Shown in pieces: positions 7,628-15,138 of a stretch of 38,668 bases of DNA. A model generated the notes under the pieces. It was not told where the DNA came from and did not search any database. It saw nothing but the letters and a program-made list of their open reading frames with translations. This stretch comes from Acholeplasmataceae bacterium. GTDB lineage: Bacteria; Bacillota_I; Bacilli_A; ML615J-28; CAG-313. The position numbers and the translations under genes are program-made. The DNA lies in contig DUPC01000023.1 of the NCBI GenBank assembly GCA_012838545.1, forward strand, positions 1-38,668, written 5' to 3'. How positions within the stretch are numbered: position 1 is the first letter of the stretch; each line of letters opens with the position of its first letter.

Positions 7628-8318
7628 AAATTTGGGCATCGATTATGTCTTGAAGCCCTCCAAAGCCCAACCGAAAAAGGGATTGAGGATAGCAGTATCG
7701 TTTTTACGGAATGGCAAATTATCCATCCGTTATTCGAAAGGGATCAAACCGGAAGAAATCGAAGCATTTATTGCCAAGAACCTTGTTTGGATTAAGACAG
7801 CCCATCAAAAACAATTGAAACCGGTTCGCCTATTTGTTCAAGGGGAAGATTACTTGTATTTAGGAAAATCGTATGCCCTTATGCCTTACGTTTCCAGACA
7901 TGAAACGGTGATTATTAACGGGGGACAAATGCATTTATATGCCAAAAACGCTTCCGTCGAAGCGAAGAAGAAGGTTGTGGAAGTTTGGAAAACTAAACAA
8001 TGCGAAATGGTGTTTCAGGAGTTGCTATACCAAGGTTTTCAACGCTTGCAAAAAAAAATGACCCAATTTCCCCAGTTACAAATCAAAAATTATAAGTCCC
8101 GGTGGGGATGTTGTTATCCCCAAAAAAACCTAATCATTTTGAATCGCGCATTAATCCATGTGCCGATTGAATTGATTCTCTATGTGATAATGCATGAACT
8201 TGTGCATTTGCTATATCCAAATCACAGTGCTGAATTTCATAATATGCTTGCATCATTAGTACCCGACGAAAGAGCGAAAAAACGCCAACTTTCCCAATTT
8301 CGTCCCGATTATCAATAA
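7608..8318 (+). CDS. YgjP-like zinc metallopeptidase domain protein (DUF45)
   Basis: A 236-residue protein of the YgjP/DUF45 family, a gluzincin-like metallopeptidase group related to the WLM/SprT-type domains. Zinc-binding HELVH is at residues 196-200 with a third ligand in NHSAEFH (205-211). The family-typical KSRWGCCYPQKNLIILN precedes it (163-179). The N-terminal half is an antiparallel sheet region with no signal peptide, so it is cytoplasmic. Substrates of this family are essentially unknown. It overlaps lit by 20 nt and closes the operon at a terminator. Confidence 0.9.
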   Translation: MQLLLLKNLGIDYVLKPSKAQPKKGLRIAVSFLRNGKLSIRYSKGIKPEEIEAFIAKNLVWIKTAHQKQLKPVRLFVQGEDYLYLGKSYALMPYVSRHETVIINGGQMHLYAKNASVEAKKKVVEVWKTKQCEMVFQELLYQGFQRLQKKMTQFPQLQIKNYKSRWGCCYPQKNLIILNRALIHVPIELILYVIMHELVHLLYPNHSAEFHNMLASLVPDERAKKRQLSQFRPDYQ

Positions 8319-8326
8319 GTATAATA

Positions 8327-8360
8327 AACCGAAAAATAACAACTATTTTTTCGGTTTTTT
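8327..8360 (+). terminator. Terminator after the ygjP-like gene
   Basis: AACCGAAAAAT (8327-8337) pairs with ATTTTTTCGGTT (8345-8356, one bulge), followed by T. Confidence 0.85.
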
Positions 8361-8484
8361 ATTGTTGAATTACTAATTTTTCTCAAAAAAAAGTAAAAAA
8401 TATTACCTAATCTTTGTCGAATTTTGTCAAATAGGCGATAAATTATTCAGTTTTGCGAAAATCGCTTTTTTATTGTCACAATGG

Positions 8485-8540
8485 GTAAAGTAATTTCGCA
8501 AATTAAAAGACTTTACAATTTTTCCAAAAAATGGTAAAGT
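8485..8540 (+). promoter_or_regulatory. Promoter and triple heptamer repeat upstream of the XRE-TPR regulator
   Basis: TTTACA (8512-8517), 17-bp spacer, TAAAGT (8535-8540) with an extended TGG. The heptamer GTAAAGT occurs at 8485-8491 and 8534-8540, and its exact inverse ACTTTAC at 8510-8516. The last two cover the -35 and -10. This could be an operator for autoregulation. The rest of the 245-bp gap (8319-8564) holds only the preceding terminator and AT-rich sequence. Confidence 0.5.
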
Positions 8541-8564
8541 ATTAGTATTCAAGGAGGTATTAGA

Positions 8565-9818
8565 ATGAAGAAAAGTAGTCTGCGGACACTAAAAGAACGT
8601 TTTGAAATAAGCCAACTTGAACAAAATAATACCTTTTCGCAGGTATTAAAGAGAAAGCGCTTAGAAAAGAAACGTACTCTTGAAGAATTAGCCCAAGGAA
8701 TATGTTCGCCCAGTTATTTGTCAAAAATTGAAAACGCCATTGTCAAAGTAGATGATTCCTATTATCAATTGCTATTCGAAAAATTAGAAATTCCATTTGA
8801 GGACATGAAAAAAGAACGTGACAAAAATCTCTTTCAAAATCTGATTCGCAATTACTTGCTTAACAACAAAAGCGAAATCGAAACAATTGTCAATAGGACA
8901 ATTAATATGGATTTGTATTGTGAGACAGAAATTGAATTAATTGTCTTATTTAATAATATCATTCAAGGTTCTTACGAGGAAGCTAAGATTCTAATAAATA
9001 AAATTGAAGACATCCGCAAAACTTTAACGAACAAAGAATTAGTGTTTTTTGTTTTTTCAACCACACTCTATTGTTACAAAACCAATCAAAGCAAACGCGC
9101 ATATAATCAAGCGCATGTGTTAATAGAAATTGATTATGATGATAAGATTTTACAAGCGGCTGTCTATGATTTAGCGGCCGATATTTTTTATGTTATAGGG
9201 GATTACCCGTATTTCTATCAGATTTTATTTCTTCTTCAACAATTCAATCCAGCGGTATTCGGAAAGAGATTAGTTCATCACAAACTTCAACAATTAGTCC
9301 TCAAAAGCAAAAAGAATTTCAACAAAGCAATCATCGAATTAGAAAATGAGCTTATTCATTTAAATCCTTACGATGGCGAACAATTGGAAGATTATTATTT
9401 TTACTTAGGGTGTGCTTATTATTATGGCAAAAAGTATGACAAAATCCTTGAGCTAATTTATTTTCAGCCGATGTCGGCTCGCATTATTGCATTAATTACT
9501 TGTGCATTAGATCGCATCAATGATATGAAAAAGGCATTGGAATATTTTGAAATTATTTCAAAATTTACCTTTACCAAATATGATACGGTCTTTTTCAACC
9601 ATGTCGAATACGTTCGACAAAAATATGAACAATATGAATATTCACGTTTAATGGCCTTTACCAAGAATGTTATTTTCCCAGCTCAGAAAAAGTATCGTCA
9701 CGACTTTTTTTTCCAAATTGAACTTCAAAATTTTCTAGATTTAGGTTATAACATGGGTCGTTATAAAGACACTTTAAAAAAATTTAATGATCACTTTGAC
9801 GATGACGAAGGTAATTAA
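8565..9818 (+). CDS. XRE-family regulator with C-terminal TPR-like helical domain
   Basis: A 417-residue protein. Residues about 24-78 form a Cro/C1-type helix-turn-helix (FSQVLKRKRLEKKRTLEELA, then SPSYLSKIENA). The remaining 340 residues are strongly helical, aromatic-rich and tyrosine-rich, with a TPR-like repeat feel (YFYLGCAYYYGKKYDKILEL, ALITCALDRINDMKKALEYF). This XRE-TPR layout is that of the Rgg/PlcR (RRNPP) peptide-responsive regulators, so a peptide or protein ligand is possible. No cognate small pheromone gene was found on either side. Codon use looks like that of its neighbours. The ribosome site AAGGAGG is ideal. Targets are unknown. Confidence 0.82.
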   Translation: MKKSSLRTLKERFEISQLEQNNTFSQVLKRKRLEKKRTLEELAQGICSPSYLSKIENAIVKVDDSYYQLLFEKLEIPFEDMKKERDKNLFQNLIRNYLLNNKSEIETIVNRTINMDLYCETEIELIVLFNNIIQGSYEEAKILINKIEDIRKTLTNKELVFFVFSTTLYCYKTNQSKRAYNQAHVLIEIDYDDKILQAAVYDLAADIFYVIGDYPYFYQILFLLQQFNPAVFGKRLVHHKLQQLVLKSKKNFNKAIIELENELIHLNPYDGEQLEDYYFYLGCAYYYGKKYDKILELIYFQPMSARIIALITCALDRINDMKKALEYFEIISKFTFTKYDTVFFNHVEYVRQKYEQYEYSRLMAFTKNVIFPAQKKYRHDFFFQIELQNFLDLGYNMGRYKDTLKKFNDHFDDDEGN

Positions 9819-9819
9819 G

Positions 9820-9848
9820 TGGAAAAATGTCTTGAATTAGGGTATAAT
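9820..9848 (+). promoter_or_regulatory. Promoter for trmR-trhP1-trhP2
   Basis: TGGAAA (9820-9825), 17-bp spacer, TATAAT (9843-9848). Confidence 0.5.
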
Positions 9849-9864
9849 AATACATGGTGAAAAC

Positions 9865-10482
9865 ATGGATGATTATATCGCTAATTTAAATCAAGAAGAA
9901 CTTTTTCCCGATCTGTATGATTTTGCGATGCAAAACAAAGTACCGATAATTAACCGAGATTCCTTGAATTTAATCAAGACCTATCTCTTTTTATTTCCCA
10001 AACCCCGGGTTTTGGAAATAGGAACCGCAATCGGTTATTCGTCTTTGCATTTTGCCAAGGAAAATCCCTTTTGCCGAATTGATACTTTGGAAAGGGATGC
10101 AGGTATGATTGAAATCGCGAAAAGAAATTTTCAAAAGTATGATATAAATCGCCAAATCAACCTCATTCCTCGCGATGCTTTGGAATGGGATGGTTGGGAA
10201 AAGAATAAATACCATATCATCTTTATCGACGGCGCCAAAGCCCAATATCGAAAGTTTTTTGCCAAATACCAAGAAGCGCTCGTTGAAGGTGGGTTGATAA
10301 TTACCGATAATATCGGTTTTCACAACTTGGTAGGCAATGATTTAACCGAAACCCCGAAACGGATAAAAAACATGGTAGCAAAAGTGGAAAACTATAATCA
10401 ATGGTTAAAAAACAACCCGCAATTTACTACCATGTTTCTCCCAATCGGGGACGGCTTGGCCGTTAGTTGGAAGGTGCGTTAA
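9865..10482 (+). CDS. trmR: tRNA 5-hydroxyuridine methyltransferase TrmR (YrrM-type O-methyltransferase)
   Basis: Class I SAM-dependent O-methyltransferase of the YrrM/CaiE group, 205 residues. SAM motif I is EIGTAIGYS at 51-59, followed by TLERD and the metal/catalytic segment FIDGAKAQY, then ITDNIGFHN. The two genes after it encode U32-family tRNA hydroxylation proteins, the same order as yrrM-yrrN-yrrO in Bacillus subtilis. TrmR there methylates 5-hydroxyuridine to 5-methoxyuridine at position 34 of tRNAs; that context is what separates it from generic catechol-type methyltransferases. Stop and next start are adjacent (TAA then ATG). Confidence 0.9.
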   Translation: MDDYIANLNQEELFPDLYDFAMQNKVPIINRDSLNLIKTYLFLFPKPRVLEIGTAIGYSSLHFAKENPFCRIDTLERDAGMIEIAKRNFQKYDINRQINLIPRDALEWDGWEKNKYHIIFIDGAKAQYRKFFAKYQEALVEGGLIITDNIGFHNLVGNDLTETPKRIKNMVAKVENYNQWLKNNPQFTTMFLPIGDGLAVSWKVR

Positions 10483-11331
10483 ATGAAATTTATCGTGGAA
10501 TTACAACATAAATCACAGATTAAGCCTTATCAAGCAGTCGCCGGTTGGCTTATAGGAGTCGAATCCTTAAGCTCACAAGGCTCTGCTTTTTTTCCCATTT
10601 CGGAGCTTCCGGGAATTATTGTAGAAGCTCAAACCAACAGGCAATTTGTGGCTATCAATGCGAATAAGATTTTTAATGATGCAGAATTGGTTAAAGCAGA
10701 AAAAGTTATCGATGAATTAAAAAAACTTGATATCAAATATTATTTTTATACGGATTTAGGCTTTTTTGAATTGGCTAAAACCAAAAAATTGCCTCTTGTT
10801 TATCAAGCGTCGACTTACCTTACCAACTCGTACGATGTTAATTCTTTCCTAAAGGAAAACGAAAACGTTGTAGTTGCACCGGAAATATCCTTTGATGAGT
10901 TAAGGGCTATCACTAAGCAAGCTCCAAGGGAAGTGATGGTGGAGGCTTTTGGAAGACTTACCATTTTTTATTCCAAAAGAAAACTAATGACCAATTACTT
11001 TCAATATCGTTCTTGGGATAATAATCCAAGAAGCGGCGATTATTCGATTGTGGAAGAAAAACGCACCGAGCATTATCCGATTGAAGAAAACGAAAGCGGA
11101 ACCACGATTTACTCTTCACATTTTTATTATTTGTGGGAGGAAATATGGTCGCTTTCCAATGTCGGTTATTTGCTTATTCGCACCAAGTGGTTGGATCAAG
11201 CGTTTTTTGAACCGTTGATTAAGGTTTATGATGAGTATTTAAGCGAAAAAACAGGCGATATCAAATCCTTGGGAATCGATTTGTTCCAAGGTGCCTTGTA
11301 TCGCCAAAGTTTGCTTACCAAAGTTAGGTGA
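10483..11331 (+). CDS. trhP1: U32-family tRNA hydroxylation protein TrhP1 (YrrN-like)
   Basis: A 282-residue member of the peptidase U32 family, short form, matching B. subtilis YrrN by size and position. It lacks the cysteine-rich iron-sulfur block of the long partner. Visible family features are VYQASTYLTNS (about 106-116) and VMVEAFGRLTIFYSKRKLMTNYF (a degenerate version of the long-form HGGMC region, with no cysteines). It is thought to act with TrhP2 in prephenate-dependent 5-hydroxylation of tRNA uridine 34. It follows trmR without a gap and is followed 4 nt later by trhP2. Confidence 0.85.
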   Translation: MKFIVELQHKSQIKPYQAVAGWLIGVESLSSQGSAFFPISELPGIIVEAQTNRQFVAINANKIFNDAELVKAEKVIDELKKLDIKYYFYTDLGFFELAKTKKLPLVYQASTYLTNSYDVNSFLKENENVVVAPEISFDELRAITKQAPREVMVEAFGRLTIFYSKRKLMTNYFQYRSWDNNPRSGDYSIVEEKRTEHYPIEENESGTTIYSSHFYYLWEEIWSLSNVGYLLIRTKWLDQAFFEPLIKVYDEYLSEKTGDIKSLGIDLFQGALYRQSLLTKVR

Positions 11332-11335
11332 TGTA

Positions 11336-12550
11336 ATGAAAAAAATCGAATTATTGGCACCTGCGGGGAATCTTGAGAAGGCAAAAATCGCTTTATTGTA
11401 TGGTGCGGATGCGGTATTCGTGGGGGGAAAAACCTTCAGTTTGCGCGCCCGAGCCTCTAACTTTGAACGCGATGATTTAAGTGAACTTGTTTCCTTTGCC
11501 CATCAAAGAGGAAAAAAAGTTTATGTGACAACCAACATCATCCCGCACGACGAAGATTTCCAAGCGCTGGGCGATTATTTAAGTTTCTTGGAGAACATTG
11601 GGGTTGATGCCATTATAGCATCCTCGTTGGCTTTAATCGAAATCGCCAAAAAACATGCGCCCAACTTAGCGATTCATATCAGTACGCAAACTTCCACGTA
11701 CAATAGCAGTGCTTTAAAGTATTGGGAGAAAAAAGGGGTGTCCAGGGTTGTTTTGGCTCGGGAACTAACAATAAAAGAATTGAAAGAAATTGTTCCTAAA
11801 ACACCCTTGGAACTTGAAGTCTTCATTCACGGAGGCATGTGTGCCGGTTTTTCCGGAAGATGTGTTTTGAGTAATCACATGACTATGCGGGATGCTAACC
11901 GTGGGGGTTGCGCCCATTCTTGTCGATGGAATTATTACCTTTATCAAAAACAGGATTTGTTACCTGGTTTTTTCAATTTTGGTTCCAAAGACTTAATGGC
12001 AGTACATTTTATCGAAGATTTAATCAAAATGGGAATAGCTTCCTTAAAAATCGAAGGAAGGATGAAGTCCATTTATTATTTGGCAACTGTAGTTAGGGCT
12101 TATCGAACTTTAATCGACTGTTACTACGAAAAGGGGAAAATTTCGGACGAAGATTTGAAAGAAGCAGTTATCGAAATCGCAAAAGCCGAAAACCGGCAAA
12201 CTTCCATCGGTTTCTTTGGGGGGGTGCCTACTGTAAACGAGCAATTGTACGATAATCGCACCGAAACACCGACTAAGGAATTTGTGGGAATGGTAGTGGA
12301 TTACAATTCCGAAACGCAAATGGCCTTAATCGAACAGCGCAATTATTTTTCCGCGGGCGACGAAGTGGAGTTTTTCGGCCCCTTTAAAAAAGCGGTTACT
12401 TTCATAGTTCCGCCCTTTGTCGATTATGAAACACAGGAAGAATTGACGGTGGCGCGTCATCCCCTTCAAAAAATCCACATGTTTGTTCCGATACCTTTGG
12501 CTCCTTACGATATGTTGCGTCTTGTCAAAAAGGAAAATAGGTTTGATTAA
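11336..12550 (+). CDS. trhP2: U32-family tRNA 5-hydroxyuridine synthesis protein TrhP2 (YrrO-like)
   Basis: A 404-residue U32-family protein. It opens with the family start KKIELLAPAGNLEKAKIAL and contains YGADAVFVGGKTFSLRARASNF. The four-cysteine block is intact: HGGMC, GRC, then GGCAHSC followed by RWNYYL (about residues 168-203), which holds an iron-sulfur cluster in characterised members. ASLKIEGRMKS is another signature. The enzyme hydroxylates uridine 34 of tRNA using prephenate as source in known systems. Start ATG 11336 has AGGTG upstream; ATG 11331 is out of frame and an earlier in-frame start would overlap trhP1 deeply. Confidence 0.93.
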   Translation: MKKIELLAPAGNLEKAKIALLYGADAVFVGGKTFSLRARASNFERDDLSELVSFAHQRGKKVYVTTNIIPHDEDFQALGDYLSFLENIGVDAIIASSLALIEIAKKHAPNLAIHISTQTSTYNSSALKYWEKKGVSRVVLARELTIKELKEIVPKTPLELEVFIHGGMCAGFSGRCVLSNHMTMRDANRGGCAHSCRWNYYLYQKQDLLPGFFNFGSKDLMAVHFIEDLIKMGIASLKIEGRMKSIYYLATVVRAYRTLIDCYYEKGKISDEDLKEAVIEIAKAENRQTSIGFFGGVPTVNEQLYDNRTETPTKEFVGMVVDYNSETQMALIEQRNYFSAGDEVEFFGPFKKAVTFIVPPFVDYETQEELTVARHPLQKIHMFVPIPLAPYDMLRLVKKENRFD

Positions 12551-12554
12551 TTGC

Positions 12555-12583
12555 TTGCAATTTGCGAGCATATTTGATATAAT
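12555..12583 (+). promoter_or_regulatory. greA: Promoter for greA-mtnN
   Basis: TTGCAA (12555-12560), 17-bp spacer, TATAAT (12578-12583) with an extended TGA. An imperfect inverted repeat (TGCTTGCAA / TTTGCGAGCA, 12552-12570) covers the -35 and could be either a weak transcript end for trhP2 or an operator. Confidence 0.75.
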
Positions 12584-12635
12584 CAATCAATATTATTAGA
12601 GAAAATAATTTTTATCAAAAAAGGTGAGGGTAATT

Positions 12636-13112
12636 ATGAGTAAGAAATTTCAAATTACGGAAGAAGGCTTAAAAACCTATCAAGAAGAATTGAAGCATTT
12701 AAAAACGGTAGAACGAGAAAAGAACATTATTGCATTACAAGAAGCACGGGCTCAAGGTGATTTGTCGGAAAACGCCGATTACGATGTTGCGCGCGACGAA
12801 CAAGCTAAAATTGCCAGCCGAATCAACGAAATCGAAGAAATTTTGCGCAACTACGAAATTATTAAAGACAATGAAACCAATAATCTCGGCAAATGGGTGC
12901 AATTAGAAATTCTTGATGGCGAAGATGCCGGAATTACGGAAGAATATAAAATTGTCGGTAGTTTGGAAGCGGATCCGATTAGAGGGTTAATTTCCAATGT
13001 TTCCCCTTTGGGCCATGCAATAATCAATCACAAAATTGGGGATGTTGTCGAGGTAAAACCGGAAAACGGTGAAAAGTACCACGTCAGAATCCTAAAAGTT
13101 TTCCAAAAATGA
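12636..13112 (+). CDS. greA: Transcription elongation factor GreA
   Basis: A 158-residue GreA, the normal length. It rescues backtracked RNA polymerase by stimulating transcript cleavage. The N-terminal coiled-coil carries the acidic tip AQGDLSENADYDVARDEQ, with the catalytic aspartate and glutamate in GDLSENADYD. The C-terminal FKBP-like domain contains ISNVSPLGHAIINHKIGD. Start ATG 12636, with AAGGTGAGG upstream; GTG 12624 lies within that ribosome site. It overlaps mtnN as ATGA. greA followed by mtn matches the yrr region of Bacillus, although udk and the pbpI-type gene are missing here. Confidence 0.97.
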   Translation: MSKKFQITEEGLKTYQEELKHLKTVEREKNIIALQEARAQGDLSENADYDVARDEQAKIASRINEIEEILRNYEIIKDNETNNLGKWVQLEILDGEDAGITEEYKIVGSLEADPIRGLISNVSPLGHAIINHKIGDVVEVKPENGEKYHVRILKVFQK

Positions 13113-13804
13113 TTGGCGTAATTTGTGCAATGTCCATTGAAGCCAAATCCTTAATCCAAAGATTAAAGGATTACCGCGAGGAAAAAATCTTTAATATTTC
13201 CTTCTGGGTGGGAAAACTTGAGCAACAAGAAGTTGTCGTTACGGTTTCAGGGGTAGGAAAGGTTTCGTCAGGAATTGCTACGGCCTTAATGATTGAACAC
13301 TACCAACCCGAGCTAATCATCAATAGCGGTGTAGCGGGGGGATTCAATCTTAAGACCCAGCACTTGGATGTTGTTTTAGGGGAGCATATTGCCTATTATG
13401 ATTTCGACATTTCCTTCGACGGCGCTTTTCGCTTCGGCCAAGTGCCGGATTCCCCGGTGTGGTTTCAAAGCGATAATAAAGCTTTAGATATCGCTTCAGA
13501 AGTTAAATTGCCTAACCCAATTCATAAGGGTCGGATTATTACCGCGGATTGTTTCCAAACTAGCCGGAAAGCGGTGGAAGAAGCACTTCAAAAATTGGAA
13601 GCGGATACAGTTCATGCCATCGATATGGAGTCTGCCGCAATCGCTCAAGTAGCATATCGGTTTAAGACCCCGTTCTTGGTAATTCGAAGTATTTCCGATA
13701 TTTTAGGCCAAGAAGCCCAAACAAAAAGTTATTACGATTGGATTTCTAAGGCTTGCGAGAACGCCATTGCTATTTGCGTTCACGTAATAGCCAATTATTA
13801 TTGA
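13109..13804 (+). CDS. mtnN: 5'-methylthioadenosine/S-adenosylhomocysteine nucleosidase
   Basis: A 231-residue MTA/SAH nucleosidase. It cleaves adenine from SAH, MTA and 5'-deoxyadenosine, clearing by-products of SAM use. Catalytic residues fall at the classical positions: E11 (AMSIEAK), E174 (IDMESAA) and D197 (SISDIL). Nucleoside-phosphorylase-fold motifs VSGVGKVSSG and NSGVAGGFN are present. The start codon overlaps the greA stop (ATGA), so it is translationally coupled. With metK at 34 kb and several SAM-dependent RNA methyltransferases in the window, it fits the activated methyl cycle. Confidence 0.95.
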   Translation: MIGVICAMSIEAKSLIQRLKDYREEKIFNISFWVGKLEQQEVVVTVSGVGKVSSGIATALMIEHYQPELIINSGVAGGFNLKTQHLDVVLGEHIAYYDFDISFDGAFRFGQVPDSPVWFQSDNKALDIASEVKLPNPIHKGRIITADCFQTSRKAVEEALQKLEADTVHAIDMESAAIAQVAYRFKTPFLVIRSISDILGQEAQTKSYYDWISKACENAIAICVHVIANYY

Positions 13805-13805
13805 T

Positions 13806-13849
13806 AAAAAAAGACGTTAGAAAACCCGATGTTTCCTATCGTCTTTTTT
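13806..13849. terminator. Bidirectional terminator between mtnN and sigK
   Basis: AAAAAAAGACG (13806-13816) pairs with CGTCTTTTTT (13840-13849), and the inner arms TAGAAAAC/GTTTCCTA extend the stem. A and T runs flank both sides, serving the converging genes. Confidence 0.85.
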
Positions 13850-13851
13850 GT

Positions 13852-14523
13852 TTACCCTTTCAAATATAAGTAAAGTTTGGTTAAAGCCCGCTTTTCGATT
13901 CGTGAAACATAACTGCGACTGATTTTTAGGCTTTTGGCAATTTCCCGTTGAGTTTCAATAAAATGATTATTTAAACCAAAACGCCGACTGATGATTTCCA
14001 ATTCCCGGTCGGTTAAAATTTTTAAAGCTTCTTTAATCCTGGCGTTTTGTTCCTCGGCAATTAATACTTCGCTGGCCAAAGGGCTGGGATCCTCCACGAT
14101 GTCGTTTAAGTGGATTTCATTGCCTTCTCGGTCTTCCCCAATCGGCGCAAATAAACTGGAAGTGTCTTTGCGTTTCTTGTTGCTTCTTAGGTGCATTAAA
14201 ATTTCATTTTCAATACACCTCGCCGCATAAGTCGCAAGCTTTGTATTGGATTTAAAATTATAAGTATCTACAGCTTTGATTAGACCGAAAGCTCCAATAG
14301 ACAGTAAATCGTCACGGTCCTCTCTGGTGTTTTCAAACTTTTTGACTATGTGGGCAACCAAACGCAAATTGTGTTCGATTAAAATGTCGCGCGCTTTTAA
14401 GTCTCTTTGTTCCCAAAGTGCCAAGTATTTTGCTTCCTCCTCGGGAGATAGTACTTCGGGAAAACTTTGTGAGTTAAGAGCCCCTATTAAAGGCAAAATA
14501 AGCAAAGATAATAAATTAAACAT
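13852..14523 (-). CDS. sigK: RNA polymerase sporulation sigma factor SigK (pro-sigma-K)
   Basis: A 223-residue sigma-70-type factor. Region 2 reads IEHNLRLVAHIVKKFENT, ISIG-like LLSIGAFGLIKAVDTY and KLATYAARCIENEILMHLR, closely matching sigma-K. Region 4 has the helix-turn-helix QREIAKSLKISRSYVSRIEK. Before SFPEVLSPEEE there is a hydrophobic leader (MFNLLSLLILPLIGALNSQ), equivalent to the pro-sequence that B. subtilis SpoIVFB removes to activate sigma-K in the mother cell. The gene is continuous, with no skin-type interruption. Start ATG at 14523 (minus), behind AAAAAGGAGG; the longer frame to 14622 overlaps the divergent yqeG promoter. Presence of sigK argues for an endospore-forming ancestry. 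Confidence 0.93.
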   Translation of the reverse strand: MFNLLSLLILPLIGALNSQSFPEVLSPEEEAKYLALWEQRDLKARDILIEHNLRLVAHIVKKFENTREDRDDLLSIGAFGLIKAVDTYNFKSNTKLATYAARCIENEILMHLRSNKKRKDTSSLFAPIGEDREGNEIHLNDIVEDPSPLASEVLIAEEQNARIKEALKILTDRELEIISRRFGLNNHFIETQREIAKSLKISRSYVSRIEKRALTKLYLYLKG

Positions 14524-14539
14524 GGAACCTCCTTTTTGA

Positions 14540-14568
14540 TAGACAAAATCAGGGAAATTATGTATAAT
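14540..14568 (+). promoter_or_regulatory. Promoter for yqeG-yqeH-yqeK-rsfS
   Basis: TAGACA (14540-14545), 17-bp spacer, TATAAT (14563-14568), 28 bp before the yqeG start, in the divergent gap with sigK. Confidence 0.75.
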
Positions 14569-14595
14569 AGTAAATAATGAAAGGATTACAACAAG

Positions 14596-15138
14596 ATGAA
14601 ATATTTCCCAATCGAAGTACACAAAACAATTTTCGACATCAACTTTACTAGATTATATGCAAAGGGCAAAAAAATCATACTATGCGATCTCGATAACACG
14701 CTAATTCCTTACAGCGAATCAATGCCCAGCAAAGAGTTAATCGAATGGGCGGATCGGGTTAAAGCCATAGGTTTTAAACTTTATTTGTTTTCCAACAATA
14801 AAGATACTCGGGTTTTGCCTTTTTCGTTGGTTTTGGGAGCGGACGGTTATTTGGCCAATGCTTTTAAGCCGTTTATGCGTCGGACCAAGAAATTTTTAAA
14901 GCAAATTCATGCGAGTTTTTCGGAAGTGGTGATTATCGGCGATCAATTTGTGACAGATATAATGGTTGCCAAATGTTTAAGGATCGATAGCATCCTTGTC
15001 AAAACCATTGACCCCAAAACGCAAAAATGGTATACGAAAATAAACAGGTTGAGAGAGAAAAGGTATCTAAAGAAACTGGCAAAAGTACGACCTGAACTAT
15101 ATAAATTGTTGAAGGAAAAGGAGATAATACATGAGTAG
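14596..15138 (+). CDS. yqeG: HAD-superfamily phosphatase YqeG
   Basis: A 180-residue HAD phosphatase of the YqeG/GEP4 family. The nucleophile motif DLDNTL has D31 and D33; later motifs are LFSNNKD (motif II) and a lysine before GDQFVTDI (motif IV). The eukaryotic relative GEP4 dephosphorylates phosphatidylglycerophosphate, so a phospholipid role is possible, but the bacterial substrate is not settled. It opens the conserved yqeG-yqeH cluster and overlaps yqeH by 8 nt. Confidence 0.92.
   Translation: MKYFPIEVHKTIFDINFTRLYAKGKKIILCDLDNTLIPYSESMPSKELIEWADRVKAIGFKLYLFSNNKDTRVLPFSLVLGADGYLANAFKPFMRRTKKFLKQIHASFSEVVIIGDQFVTDIMVAKCLRIDSILVKTIDPKTQKWYTKINRLREKRYLKKLAKVRPELYKLLKEKEIIHE

Noticed and set aside
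8455-8471. GCGA-AAA-TCGC hairpin followed by T as a terminator or attenuator
   Set aside because: The stem is only 4 bp with a 3-nt loop and lies well upstream of the promoter; too weak to call.
8481-8537. 18-codon frame upstream of the XRE-TPR gene as a pheromone precursor
   Set aside because: No ribosome site, no secretion signal and it overlaps the promoter.
13852-14523. Skin-type prophage element interrupting sigK
   Set aside because: The gene is continuous from start to stop.
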